64,000 bases of DNA from JAEXNA01 sp041676625 (GTDB lineage: Bacteria > Vulcanimicrobiota > Xenobia > Xenobiales > JADMJV01), in NCBI GenBank assembly GCA_041676625.1, contig JBAYRN010000005.1, positions 27,327 through 91,326 of the forward strand, in the 5' to 3' direction. Position numbers and translations under genes: made by a program. This document shows positions 32,877-40,367 of this stretch, in pieces; position 1 is the first letter of the stretch, and each line of letters opens with the position of its first letter. Below the pieces are notes generated by a model, which was not told the DNA's origin, made no database searches, and saw only the letters and a list, made by a program, of their open reading frames with translations.

Positions 32877-33269
32877 ATGAGCACTATTTTTACGAAGATC
32901 ATCGTCGGCGACCTGCCGGGCCACTTTATTTGTCGCGACGACAAAGCCGTCACCTTCCTCTCCATCAACCCGATTCGCCCCGGTCACGCGCTGGTTGTGC
33001 CGGTAGAAGAGGTCTCCCACTGGGTGGATCTCGATGAAGAGACGATCACTCATCTTATGAAGATGGCTCACCGGGTAGCCAGAGCTCAGATGAAGGTCTT
33101 CAACCCGGAGCGAGTGGGGATGATGATCGCTGGGTTTGAAGTGCCCCACACCCACCTCCACCTGGTGCCCATCGACAGTGAAAGTCAACTGAGCTTCGCT
33201 CACGCCGCAAAGACCGTAGACCAGGACGAACTCCAGAAGATCGCCGGAGACCTGGCAAAAGCCCTTTGA
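32877..33269 (+). CDS. HIT-family protein
   Basis: 130 residues from the ATG at 32877. The family core is complete: IFTKIIVGDLPGHFICRDDK, INPIRPGHALVVP and the histidine triad VPHTHLHLVP. Such HIT proteins hydrolyse dinucleotides or AMP conjugates in the cytosol. The frame is open far upstream, but that part is antisense to mutM and is not included. Followed after 22 bp by the thioredoxin-like gene. Confidence 0.93.
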   Translation: MSTIFTKIIVGDLPGHFICRDDKAVTFLSINPIRPGHALVVPVEEVSHWVDLDEETITHLMKMAHRVARAQMKVFNPERVGMMIAGFEVPHTHLHLVPIDSESQLSFAHAAKTVDQDELQKIAGDLAKAL

Positions 33270-33291
33270 ATCACGATTTGAAGGAGGCTCG

Positions 33292-33969
33292 TTGAACCGA
33301 CCCCAGAAGGTCCTTCCTATGCGCCTCAGACTGCTTTTCTTGATCTTGTTCCTGATGGCTATCCCTGCGCTCGCCCACAACGTGTTTGTGAGCAACAAGC
33401 CGTATCAGGGTCAGGTCTTGGCAACGGCGAGTGATATCCGGTTCGTCTTGTCCGAACTGGCCGAAGCGCTCAATCTCGAGGTGGAAGAGTCGGAAGAGGG
33501 TTGGATTCTCGGTGGGTTTCCCGTCTCCACGCTCCAAGAGCGAAACAAGGTCTGGGTGCAATTGAAGGCTCTACCTGAGGAACTCGTCCGGGTGGTTAGA
33601 AACCCCGAATTGAATACCGTCGATCTGTTTGTTCAACAAAGTGTGGAAGGCGAGGGAAGCGAGGAGCCGTGGGGCATGGGCGGGACCCTGGTCTTCTTTT
33701 ACGCCGACTGGTCCGAGGCGTGCCGAGCCATGGAGCAAACCATGGCCCACGTCGCGCTTTCTCGAACTTTAAAGTGCGAATTTTTAAATATCGATTATCC
33801 CAAAACTCCGGTGTACAAAAAGTACGCGCACCGGTTCGAGGGTGACCGGATCCCGTTTTACCTGATCCTGGATACCAGGGGGCGCAAGATCGACTCCTTC
33901 TCTGGATTTCTCACCTACACGGAACTTCTTGATAAGCTCAGGGAATCGTTCAGCAAAGTCAAGGATTAA
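33292..33969 (+). CDS. exported thioredoxin-like protein with a single-Cys active site
   Basis: 225 residues. AAGGAGG stands 4 nt before the TTG at 33292, which makes that start better than the ATG at 33319. The signal peptide is LRLLFLILFLMAIPALA. A short domain (HNVFVSNKPYQGQ ... LSELAEALNL) resembles the copper-amine-oxidase N-terminal fold also seen in the M48 peptidase of this window. The thioredoxin-fold part has FYADWSEACRAMEQT, where C-x-x-C is reduced to S-E-A-C, and RIPFYLILDTRG with the cis-Pro. One Cys only means it cannot be a normal dithiol oxidoreductase. It overlaps the convergent esterase gene by 11 bp. Confidence 0.75.
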   Translation: MNRPQKVLPMRLRLLFLILFLMAIPALAHNVFVSNKPYQGQVLATASDIRFVLSELAEALNLEVEESEEGWILGGFPVSTLQERNKVWVQLKALPEELVRVVRNPELNTVDLFVQQSVEGEGSEEPWGMGGTLVFFYADWSEACRAMEQTMAHVALSRTLKCEFLNIDYPKTPVYKKYAHRFEGDRIPFYLILDTRGRKIDSFSGFLTYTELLDKLRESFSKVKD

Positions 33970-34705
33970 GAAAAAAATCCAGCAGGTCCGGTAGCCTACG
34001 CGCCCACACAGGCTCGGAGTGGTCCCCTCGGTGCCAGCGGGCTCGAACCTGGGCGCCGCGGTTTCTGAGTTCTGAAGCGAAAGCCTTATTGGGGAGTAGG
34101 AACTCTCTGTCCATCCCCCGGTCGCCACAACTGAGATAGATATTTGGAGAGGGAAGGCCCTCAAAGCGGTCGAGCAATTCCGTGAAGTAGTGACGCCCGG
34201 CCGACAGACAGCCGATAGTGGGGAAGACTTTGGGATAAAGCCACCCGGTGTAGAGGGCGGCCACTCCTCCGGCCGAAGCGCCGATCAGCCCTTTGAAACG
34301 AACTCTAGGGTAGAGCGACTTGATGTAAGGGAGTACAAAATCGACCAGAAAGCCGGCGTGATGGTCACCGCTAGAGGAGAAGTGCCCGGGTTCGGTGCTC
34401 CAGCCGATGTACTCCGGGTAGCGGCGGGTGGATGCCGGGATCCCGACCACCACCAGTGGGGATTCCCATTTTAGCAACTTGTTCTCGGCGTTCCAGGTGG
34501 GGGCGCGCTCGGAGGTTCGGGCGGCCCCGAAGAGATGCTGTCCGTCCAGGAAAAGCAAGACGTCGCAAGGGGTCCAGCGTCGAGTAAAGTTTTTCCACAC
34601 CAGCAAGCTTCGCCGGTAGACCCCTGTACCTCCCTCCGGCTCCCACTGAGAATGCTTCTCCAGATACCCCAACTCGTCGTCCGGGTACGTATAAATCGTA
34701 CTCAC
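33959..34705 (-). CDS. alpha/beta-hydrolase esterase (Fes/EsteraseD type)
   Basis: A 248-residue protein. LLFLDGQHLFG marks the first strands, the nucleophile elbow is GASAGGVAAL (Ser in G-x-S-x-G-G), and the catalytic His is probably that of WHRGDHSEPVWARR, with an Asp in CGDRGMDREFL. This is the layout of the enterochelin-esterase/esterase D group. The substrate is unknown. No signal peptide is seen, so it is cytosolic. It lies 48 bp downstream of ispH on the same strand. Confidence 0.85.
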   Translation of the reverse strand: MSTIYTYPDDELGYLEKHSQWEPEGGTGVYRRSLLVWKNFTRRWTPCDVLLFLDGQHLFGAARTSERAPTWNAENKLLKWESPLVVVGIPASTRRYPEYIGWSTEPGHFSSSGDHHAGFLVDFVLPYIKSLYPRVRFKGLIGASAGGVAALYTGWLYPKVFPTIGCLSAGRHYFTELLDRFEGLPSPNIYLSCGDRGMDREFLLPNKAFASELRNRGAQVRARWHRGDHSEPVWARRLPDLLDFFLNP

Positions 34706-34753
34706 AGGTCCTAGAATTTAAAAAAGTTGGGTGGGAACCTTCTTGAGAAGATT

Positions 34754-35611
34754 TCAGGCACTCATGGGAGGGGCTGCGATCTTGCGCAGGGCCTGGGCGA
34801 CTTCCGAGACGGTTTCGTCGGTGGTGGAGGTTCCGGCCGTCAAACCCACAATGCGGATACCTTCGAACCACTCCGCTCGAAGCTCGTCGGCGGCCGTCAC
34901 TCGCCACCAGGGGAGTCCTCGTTCTTGAGCGCGCAACCCCAATTGGTGAGTATTGTTGCTTTTGGGTCCGCCCACCACGACCAGGGCTTGCACTCGCTCT
35001 AGCAACTCCTCGAGCGCTTCCTGGCGGTCTCGAGTGGGTCGGCAGGTGGTATCGACCAACTTGACTTCCCGGTGCGGATTCAAGCGCAGGAGGCGCTGGT
35101 GATACAGTTTGAGTTCATCAGGGCGGGTGGTGGTTTGGTTGACCATGGCGATCTTGGGGTGGGGATAGGATTTGAGGTCCTCAATCTTCGAGACGATTTC
35201 AAAGTGCACCAGATCGCCTGCCAGACCCTCCACCTCCACGTGACCTTTGCGCCCCACCAACACGATGTAATACCCTCGATTGTGATAATGAAGACACGCC
35301 TTGTGGGCCCGCCTGACCAGGGGACAGGTGGTGTCGTGGACGATGTATCCCGATTCCAGGAGAGCATTCTTGCGCTTCTCGCTGACCCCGTGGGCTGTGA
35401 TCAGAACTTCTGGTGTAGGTACCTTTAGGGAGCGACCCACCTCGGTCTGTTGGTGAAAGCCGCGTCTCATCAACTCCGTCTGAACCACCGGGTTGTGGAC
35501 CAGTTCACCGTGCACGGTGACTCGCTCAGGGTGTTCGAGCCCCCGCATCAAATTAAGAGCATCTCGCACGCCGAAGCACATTCCCTGGTGTTTTGCTTGA
35601 ACCACTAACAT
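34754..35611 (-). CDS. ispH: 4-hydroxy-3-methylbut-2-enyl diphosphate reductase IspH
   Basis: A 285-residue IspH/LytB. The three iron-sulfur cysteines are present: Cys12 (GMCFGV), DTTCPLV and DTTCRPTRDRQEA. So are the substrate motifs VHGELVHNP, TAHGVS and GPKSNNTHQL. It makes IPP and DMAPP in the last step of the MEP isoprenoid pathway. A strong ribosome-binding site (AAAGGAGAAAG) precedes the start. No other MEP gene is in the window. Confidence 0.96.
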   Translation of the reverse strand: MLVVQAKHQGMCFGVRDALNLMRGLEHPERVTVHGELVHNPVVQTELMRRGFHQQTEVGRSLKVPTPEVLITAHGVSEKRKNALLESGYIVHDTTCPLVRRAHKACLHYHNRGYYIVLVGRKGHVEVEGLAGDLVHFEIVSKIEDLKSYPHPKIAMVNQTTTRPDELKLYHQRLLRLNPHREVKLVDTTCRPTRDRQEALEELLERVQALVVVGGPKSNNTHQLGLRAQERGLPWWRVTAADELRAEWFEGIRIVGLTAGTSTTDETVSEVAQALRKIAAPPMSA

Positions 35612-35682
35612 CGGCTCTTTCTCCTTTTATTGATTAGAATTCATGTCTGCTTGAAAGCTTTAAGAGGCAAAGTGTTTGGGGC

Positions 35683-35719
35683 AAAAAAAATCCCTGCCGC
35701 ATCAAGCACTCAGGCAGGG
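35683..35719 (-). terminator. rho-independent terminator of the regulator/membrane-protein pair
   Basis: On the minus strand the stem CCCTGCC (35719-35713) pairs with GGCAGGG (35698-35692) around a 14-nt loop and is followed by A and eight T (35690-35683). The 5' arm overlaps the final sense codons of the regulator gene and its TGA lies in the loop, so the last codons double as terminator sequence. Confidence 0.9.
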
Positions 35720-36072
35720 CTGAATCCGGAAGTAAAACCACCGGCACTCTCCTGGCTGGCAGCTTTCAAGACCGCCTGGAGCTCTTCCAGGTATTGCTGG
35801 AAGCGCTCGCGACCGGTCTCGGTAAGAAAAATGGTGGTCTTGGGACGGCCGCTCCCGCTCTCCTTTTCGATCTTGACAAGCTCTTCGCGCTCCAGCACCT
35901 GTAGATGCCGACTGAGGTTGCCGTCGGTCAGGGAGCAGAGGCTCTTGACCTCGCCGAAGATCAGGCCTTCCGGATGAGTAAATAGAGATGTCAAAATGCC
36001 CAGCCGGGCTTTTTCATGCAAGACCCGGTCCAGTCCATCGTAGGCATAGGCGCCTGCTTTTTCGTCGCTCAT
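35710..36072 (-). CDS. winged-helix transcriptional regulator (ArsR/MarR-like)
   Basis: 120 residues from the ATG at 36072, fixed by an ATGA overlap with the stop of the membrane-protein gene. The single winged helix reads HEKARLGILTSLFTHPEGLI, LTDGNLSRHLQVLEREELV and then the wing GSGRPKTTIFLTETGRERF. This is the HTH_34-like type of small regulator that is often coupled to a membrane protein. No metal-binding cysteine pattern is seen. Likely to regulate its own operon. Confidence 0.87.
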   Translation of the reverse strand: MSDEKAGAYAYDGLDRVLHEKARLGILTSLFTHPEGLIFGEVKSLCSLTDGNLSRHLQVLEREELVKIEKESGSGRPKTTIFLTETGRERFQQYLEELQAVLKAASQESAGGFTSGFSPA

Positions 36073-36665
36073 AGCTTCTCTCTCTCCAAATTCTGGTACA
36101 TCACGTATGCCAACATCAGGTGGCCGCCACCGAATATCGCTCCCATATAGAGTGGTTGAGCCAGGGCCTGCTCCGAAAAGCAGAGCAGTAGGGCTCCCGA
36201 AGCCAGGAAGAACGCGCCCACCCAACCCACGCCCCGAGGCAAATAGGGTCGGGAAGCGAAAATCCCCAGGCTAAAGAGCATGGTCCAGATCCCCGGCAGC
36301 AGGTCCAAGCTGTCTGCCTGGGAGACAAACAGCATCGTCATCAAAACTCCGACCGCCAGAGTAGGCATGAATTGTCCCACCGTGCGCCGGGTGATACGGC
36401 GCTGGTGATCGGTCTTCTGCTCACCGTAATCGCCCAGGATCTCCCAGGCCGCGATGGCCATATTCAGGGAAGCCACCGCGATCCAAAATCCGACCCGTTC
36501 CAGGGGGCGGGCGGAGGGCCAGCCCAGGAGCAAAAGCAAGCCCCCGGAGAACCCCACGCCCCCCATCAGGGCCAACGTTCGTGACCGATAGCCGCGATAG
36601 ATTTCGTTTCGACCGAGGTGGTGGCGGATCTCGTTGAGATGATCAAGCGCCTGGGATACGTCCAT
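36069..36665 (-). CDS. integral membrane partner of the winged-helix regulator
   Basis: A 198-residue protein with a soluble N-terminus (QALDHLNEIRHHLGRNEIYR) and about six hydrophobic helices arranged in pairs (GGVGFSGGLLLLLGW, FWIAVASLNMAIAAW, TLAVGVLMTMLFV, IWTMLFSLGIFA, WVGAFFLASGALLL, MGAIFGGGHLMLAYV). No transporter motif is recognised. Coupled by ATGA to the regulator gene, the usual pattern in which a membrane protein controls or is controlled by a small regulator. Its start codon lies about one base after the predicted transcription start, so the mRNA may be leaderless. Confidence 0.8.
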   Translation of the reverse strand: MDVSQALDHLNEIRHHLGRNEIYRGYRSRTLALMGGVGFSGGLLLLLGWPSARPLERVGFWIAVASLNMAIAAWEILGDYGEQKTDHQRRITRRTVGQFMPTLAVGVLMTMLFVSQADSLDLLPGIWTMLFSLGIFASRPYLPRGVGWVGAFFLASGALLLCFSEQALAQPLYMGAIFGGGHLMLAYVMYQNLEREKL

Positions 36666-36673
36666 TGCACCCT

Positions 36674-36702
36674 ACTATAGTGGCTTTGCTTTGCTTTGTA
36701 AA
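36674..36702 (-). promoter_or_regulatory. sigma70-type promoter of the regulator/membrane-protein operon
   Basis: On the minus strand TTTACA (36702-36697), a 17-bp spacer and TATAGT (36679-36674) match the consensus well. The spacer is a triple repeat of AAGC/AAAGC. The ATG follows 8 bp after the -10, so transcription should begin at or within two bases of the start codon. Confidence 0.7.
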
Positions 36703-36789
36703 GTAGATGGGTCCAAAAGTTTGACAGGCCTTCTCGGACTCAAAGGGAACCGAAACGGTGGCGTGTCGAGTCAGGTTTCCTCAAATATC

Positions 36790-38145
36790 ATGGAAGAGAT
36801 AGAACGCCGAGAGAAGCTGCACGACGAGTTACTCCCGGTGGTGGAAACCGAGCCTGCCGCTGAGGTTTATCGCCGACTGAGTGAACTGCATCCGGCCGAC
36901 CAGGCTGACTTTCTGGAAGAGCTGGAGCCACCCAAACGGGCGGAACTGGTGAGCTACTTCGACCAACAGGGTCTGGCTTCGTTGCTGGAGTTTTTCAATG
37001 AGTCAGCCCGCAACGAGGTTCTGCAAAACATCCACCCCGAAATGTTGAGCGACCTGTTGGTCTTGATCGACGATGAATTGGCTGCCGACCTGGTCGAGGA
37101 GATGCCCGAGGACCGGGTACACGAGATCCTCGCTCTTATGGACATGCCCACCTCGGCCTACGTTCACGATGTGTTGTCCATGCCCGAGGATTCGGTCGGC
37201 CGCTGGATGTCGCGGGATATCCTGACTCTGCAGAGTGGCTGGAATGTGGAGCAAGCGCTGGCCTACTTGAGGCGTCTCTCCCCGGACACCGAACACCCGT
37301 TCTATCTCTACACGATCGATTTGGACGGAGTCCTGCAGGGGGTGATCGACCTCCGGCGGTTGATCACAGCCGATGCCAAGAGCTTGCTATCGGAGGTGGA
37401 AGTCCGAGACGTGATCTCGGTGGAAGTCTCCATGGACCAGGAAGCGGCCGCCGAACGCTTGCGTCACTACGCTCTGTTGGCGCTGCCGGTGGTGGATAAC
37501 CAGGGCGTCTTGTTGGGCGTATTGACGGCCGATGACGTCCTGGATGTTCAAGTCGAGGAGGCTACCGAGGATATCTACCTGCAGGTGGGTTTGGACGCTG
37601 AGTCGGACGCCCTGTCTACGATCGGCCAAACCCTGCGGCGGCGGGTTCCGTGGCTGCTGGTCAATCTGACTATCGGGTTTTTTTCTGCTTTTTTGGTGAG
37701 CCAGTTCGAAAGCACTCTGGCCCATGTTGCCCTGCTGGCCGCGTTCATGCCGATCATCGCCGGACACGGAGGAAACACCGGTTGCCAGACCACCACTCTG
37801 GTGGTGCGCGGACTGGCCCTGGGGGAGATCTACAAGCGCGACGTTTCCCACCTGGTGAGCAAAGAGATGGGATTTGGATTGCTCTATGGGATGCTGGCCG
37901 GGCTCCTCACCGGTACCCTGGCCTACCTGTTGACAAAGAATGTTTGGATGGCTGGTATCGTCATGGTGGCCATGATGTTGAACATCGTCTGTGCCGGACT
38001 GGCCGGGTCACTCATTCCGTTAGGCCTCAAGGCGCTGCGGATCGATCCTGCTTTAGCTTCCACGGTCTGGCTCACCACCTTCACCGACTGGATCGGCTTT
38101 ATTCTGCTGCTGGGATTGGGGACCACCTTTCTGGATAAGTTGTAA
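36790..38145 (+). CDS. mgtE: magnesium transporter MgtE
   Basis: About 451 residues from the ATG at 36790; a GTG at 36763 is also possible, and neither has a clear ribosome-binding site. It is a full MgtE: N-terminal superhelical domain (AEVYRRLSELHPADQADFLE), tandem CBS domains (~130-255) and five transmembrane helices. The pore signature AAFMPIIAGHGGNTGCQ starts the membrane region, followed by GLAGSLIPLGLKALRIDPAL. It lets Mg2+ enter the cell and is gated by cytosolic Mg2+ at the N/CBS domains. Divergent from the regulator operon. I see no M-box riboswitch in the short leader. Confidence 0.93.
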   Translation: MEEIERREKLHDELLPVVETEPAAEVYRRLSELHPADQADFLEELEPPKRAELVSYFDQQGLASLLEFFNESARNEVLQNIHPEMLSDLLVLIDDELAADLVEEMPEDRVHEILALMDMPTSAYVHDVLSMPEDSVGRWMSRDILTLQSGWNVEQALAYLRRLSPDTEHPFYLYTIDLDGVLQGVIDLRRLITADAKSLLSEVEVRDVISVEVSMDQEAAAERLRHYALLALPVVDNQGVLLGVLTADDVLDVQVEEATEDIYLQVGLDAESDALSTIGQTLRRRVPWLLVNLTIGFFSAFLVSQFESTLAHVALLAAFMPIIAGHGGNTGCQTTTLVVRGLALGEIYKRDVSHLVSKEMGFGLLYGMLAGLLTGTLAYLLTKNVWMAGIVMVAMMLNIVCAGLAGSLIPLGLKALRIDPALASTVWLTTFTDWIGFILLLGLGTTFLDKL

Positions 38146-38160
38146 GTTTTTGAGAAATCT

Positions 38161-39087
38161 CTAACTGAGAATCTCTTCCAGTCGTCCGGAGTCGGCAAGA
38201 CCGCAGAGGGCGTCGATGACTTCCGGATGGTGATGGTCGGCTTCCGACTTAAAGAAGTCTTTGAGCTTGTCGCGATAGGTGTCTCGAAGGCTGCGCTGCC
38301 AGAATTCATCTAGATGCTCGGCCAGCGGCATGACCCAACAATCGATGGGAAGCTGGTCGCCCGACAGGCCGTGAGGAAAGCCGCTTCCGTCGTAGCGTTC
38401 GTGGTGAGCTTCAACGAAGGGGGCGAGGTGGCGCAAGTTGCGGCTGGTCCTCAAGAACTCGGCACCCGCTGTGGGGTGGGCCCGATGGGCTTCGTCTCTC
38501 GACTGACCCTGGAGCGTCAAGACCCCCACATCGTGGTATTGGGCAGCCTGAAACAGGTCATAGCGGAGTTGCACCGACAGGTCAAGGAGTTTAGCGAGTT
38601 CGGTGCAGAGTTGCGCCACCCGTTTCACGTGGTCGGGGGTGGAGCCGAGCGCTTCCACCGCCTGGACCATCAAATCGCGACTCCGCTCGGCGTAGATTCG
38701 CGATTCCTCGCGCCCCACCACGTGCTCCTGGATCTGGCCTACTACCCGCAGCAGATCGTGCAATTCAGGCGGCGTCTCCTGGTCGCTGGTGACCTGGAGA
38801 ACCCCTACGAGTTGGCCAAAGTGGCGCACCGGAACACAGAGAGCCAGGCCTTCCCGGCACTCCTCTCTCAATAGAGCACACTTTGCCGGAAGGGAGCTCT
38901 GGTCAAGGTCCAGAGTTTCGGACAGTCGCTTGAGTTCGGAAGTGTCGGGAGAGAAGACGTAGTAGGAGGCTTCCGAAACCTTTCCTACCTCCACGGCGCA
39001 CTTCTCGGTTTCCAACTGAAACTGAGAGAGCGTGCGGGCGGCAGAAAGCCTTTCGTAGAAATCGGGGAGGGTGGCGGTAGCCGTCAT
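38161..39087 (-). CDS. GAF plus HD-GYP-like domain protein
   Basis: A 308-residue protein. A GAF-like sensor occupies ~10-140 (LALCVPVRHFGQLVGVLQVT). An HD-GYP domain follows: the helix with HVKRVAQLC, the HD pair in YHDVGVL, HPTAGAEFL, and the signature HHERYDGSGFPHGLSGDQLP with GYP changed to GFP. HD-GYP enzymes hydrolyse c-di-GMP to GMP. The HD ligands are kept, so activity is possible. It overlaps the GspF gene by four bases and so belongs to the pseudokinase-ATPase operon, placing c-di-GMP turnover at the secretion or pilus machine. Confidence 0.85.
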   Translation of the reverse strand: MTATATLPDFYERLSAARTLSQFQLETEKCAVEVGKVSEASYYVFSPDTSELKRLSETLDLDQSSLPAKCALLREECREGLALCVPVRHFGQLVGVLQVTSDQETPPELHDLLRVVGQIQEHVVGREESRIYAERSRDLMVQAVEALGSTPDHVKRVAQLCTELAKLLDLSVQLRYDLFQAAQYHDVGVLTLQGQSRDEAHRAHPTAGAEFLRTSRNLRHLAPFVEAHHERYDGSGFPHGLSGDQLPIDCWVMPLAEHLDEFWQRSLRDTYRDKLKDFFKSEADHHHPEVIDALCGLADSGRLEEILS

Positions 39088-40367
39088 AGTTGATTCTCCA
39101 TTCCTGATGAAATACCCAAAATTGGTAGTAAAACTCCCATGACAAAGACCCCCACCAGGCCACCGATGATGACCATCATACCTGGCTCGAGTAGGGCGGT
39201 CATCGCTGCGATACTCGCCTCCACCTCTTCGTCGTAGTAATCGGCGACCCGCTCCAGCATATCGGGCAGGGAGCCGGCCTCCTCGCCAATGGCGGTCATC
39301 TGGATCAAAAGATCGGGAAAGATATCAGCTTTCTTGAGGGTCTCTGAGAGCTTTTCTCCGCCCTGGATGCTACGACCCACCCCCTTGATCCGTTGAGCCA
39401 CCACTTCGTTGCCCGAGGCCCCGGCCACCTGGCGAAGAGCCTCCACCAGGGGAACGCCCGACTGCAAGAGGGTGGAGAAGCTGCGAGCAAAACGAGCAGC
39501 AGTGATATCTTTGATGGCGTTGCCGAGAAAGGGGATGGACAGCTTGACTTTATCGATCACCAGTCGGCCGGCTGGCTTTTGAGAGGCTATTCGCAGGGTC
39601 AGGAAAAAACCGATGATGAGCGCCACGACTATTCCCATGGAGAAGGGGTCGGTGGCGTACTCGCTGGCCCCCATAAGCATATGGGTGAGGGGGTAGTCCC
39701 GCTCGATATCCAGTCCTGAAGCCAAAAACATGGGCGAGAAGAGGGGAATCAGGTAAGCCACCAGGGCGTAAGTCATCATGGTGGTGAATAGGAAAATGAA
39801 GGAGGGGTAAGCCATGGCCGCTTTCACCTTGCGGGCCAAAGCCTGTTCTTTCTCCATCAGGATGGCCAGACGGCCCACGCAGTGGGGTAAATCTCCTGAC
39901 ATCTCACCCACCTTGATCAGGTTGATGTAGCGGGAGTCAAAGATATTGGGAAAATCTCCCATGGCGTCAGACAGACTGGCGCCTTTTTGGAGCTTCTTAC
40001 CCAGCGACCCCAGCACTGCCTTCAATTGAGCGTTTGAGGTCTCCCGGTGCAACAGGCTGATGGTTCGAAGGAGAGGTAGACCGGCGTGCAGAGTGGTCGC
40101 CAGTTGCCGGGTGAAAACCGTGGTTGTTTTCTTACTGATCGTCTTAAACGGGCTCGACGCGAATTTGCTCGCCGTGGCCGAGGTTTCCGAAGAGGGATCC
40201 TTGGGGACCGGAGGTTTGTCTTGCGACTCGCCCAGTTCTTCCACGGAGAGAGGCGTCAGGTCGTTAAAGCGCAAGTAGCTCAGCAGATTTTCTTTGTCAG
40301 CCGCGGTGTGCTCACCGTCAACGGGCTTGCCGTCCTTGTCGAGTGCGCTGTATTTGTAGACTTTCAA
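39084..40367 (-). CDS. GspF/PilC inner-membrane assembly protein
   Basis: A 427-residue protein with the family N-terminus (KVYKYSALDKDGKPVDGEHT), two GspF domains (~95-220 and ~300-420) and three transmembrane helices. Typical segments are FTRQLATTLHAGLPLLRTIS, LIKVGEMSGDLP, IGEEAGSLPDMLERVADYYD and LEPGMMVIIGGLVGVFVMG. In type II secretion or type IV pili it is the platform on which the ATPase turns. It overlaps its ATPase gene (ATGA) upstream and the HD-GYP gene downstream. Confidence 0.93.
   Translation of the reverse strand: MKVYKYSALDKDGKPVDGEHTAADKENLLSYLRFNDLTPLSVEELGESQDKPPVPKDPSSETSATASKFASSPFKTISKKTTTVFTRQLATTLHAGLPLLRTISLLHRETSNAQLKAVLGSLGKKLQKGASLSDAMGDFPNIFDSRYINLIKVGEMSGDLPHCVGRLAILMEKEQALARKVKAAMAYPSFIFLFTTMMTYALVAYLIPLFSPMFLASGLDIERDYPLTHMLMGASEYATDPFSMGIVVALIIGFFLTLRIASQKPAGRLVIDKVKLSIPFLGNAIKDITAARFARSFSTLLQSGVPLVEALRQVAGASGNEVVAQRIKGVGRSIQGGEKLSETLKKADIFPDLLIQMTAIGEEAGSLPDMLERVADYYDEEVEASIAAMTALLEPGMMVIIGGLVGVFVMGVLLPILGISSGMENQL

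Noticed and set aside
32841..33398. N-terminal extension of mutM by 186 codons
   Set aside because: MutM must begin Met-Pro-Glu-Leu because the N-terminal Pro is catalytic; the extension is antisense to the HIT gene.
36721..36750. TTGACA upstream of mgtE as a promoter
   Set aside because: The -35 is perfect, but 17 bp later there is AGGGAA with no -10 likeness.
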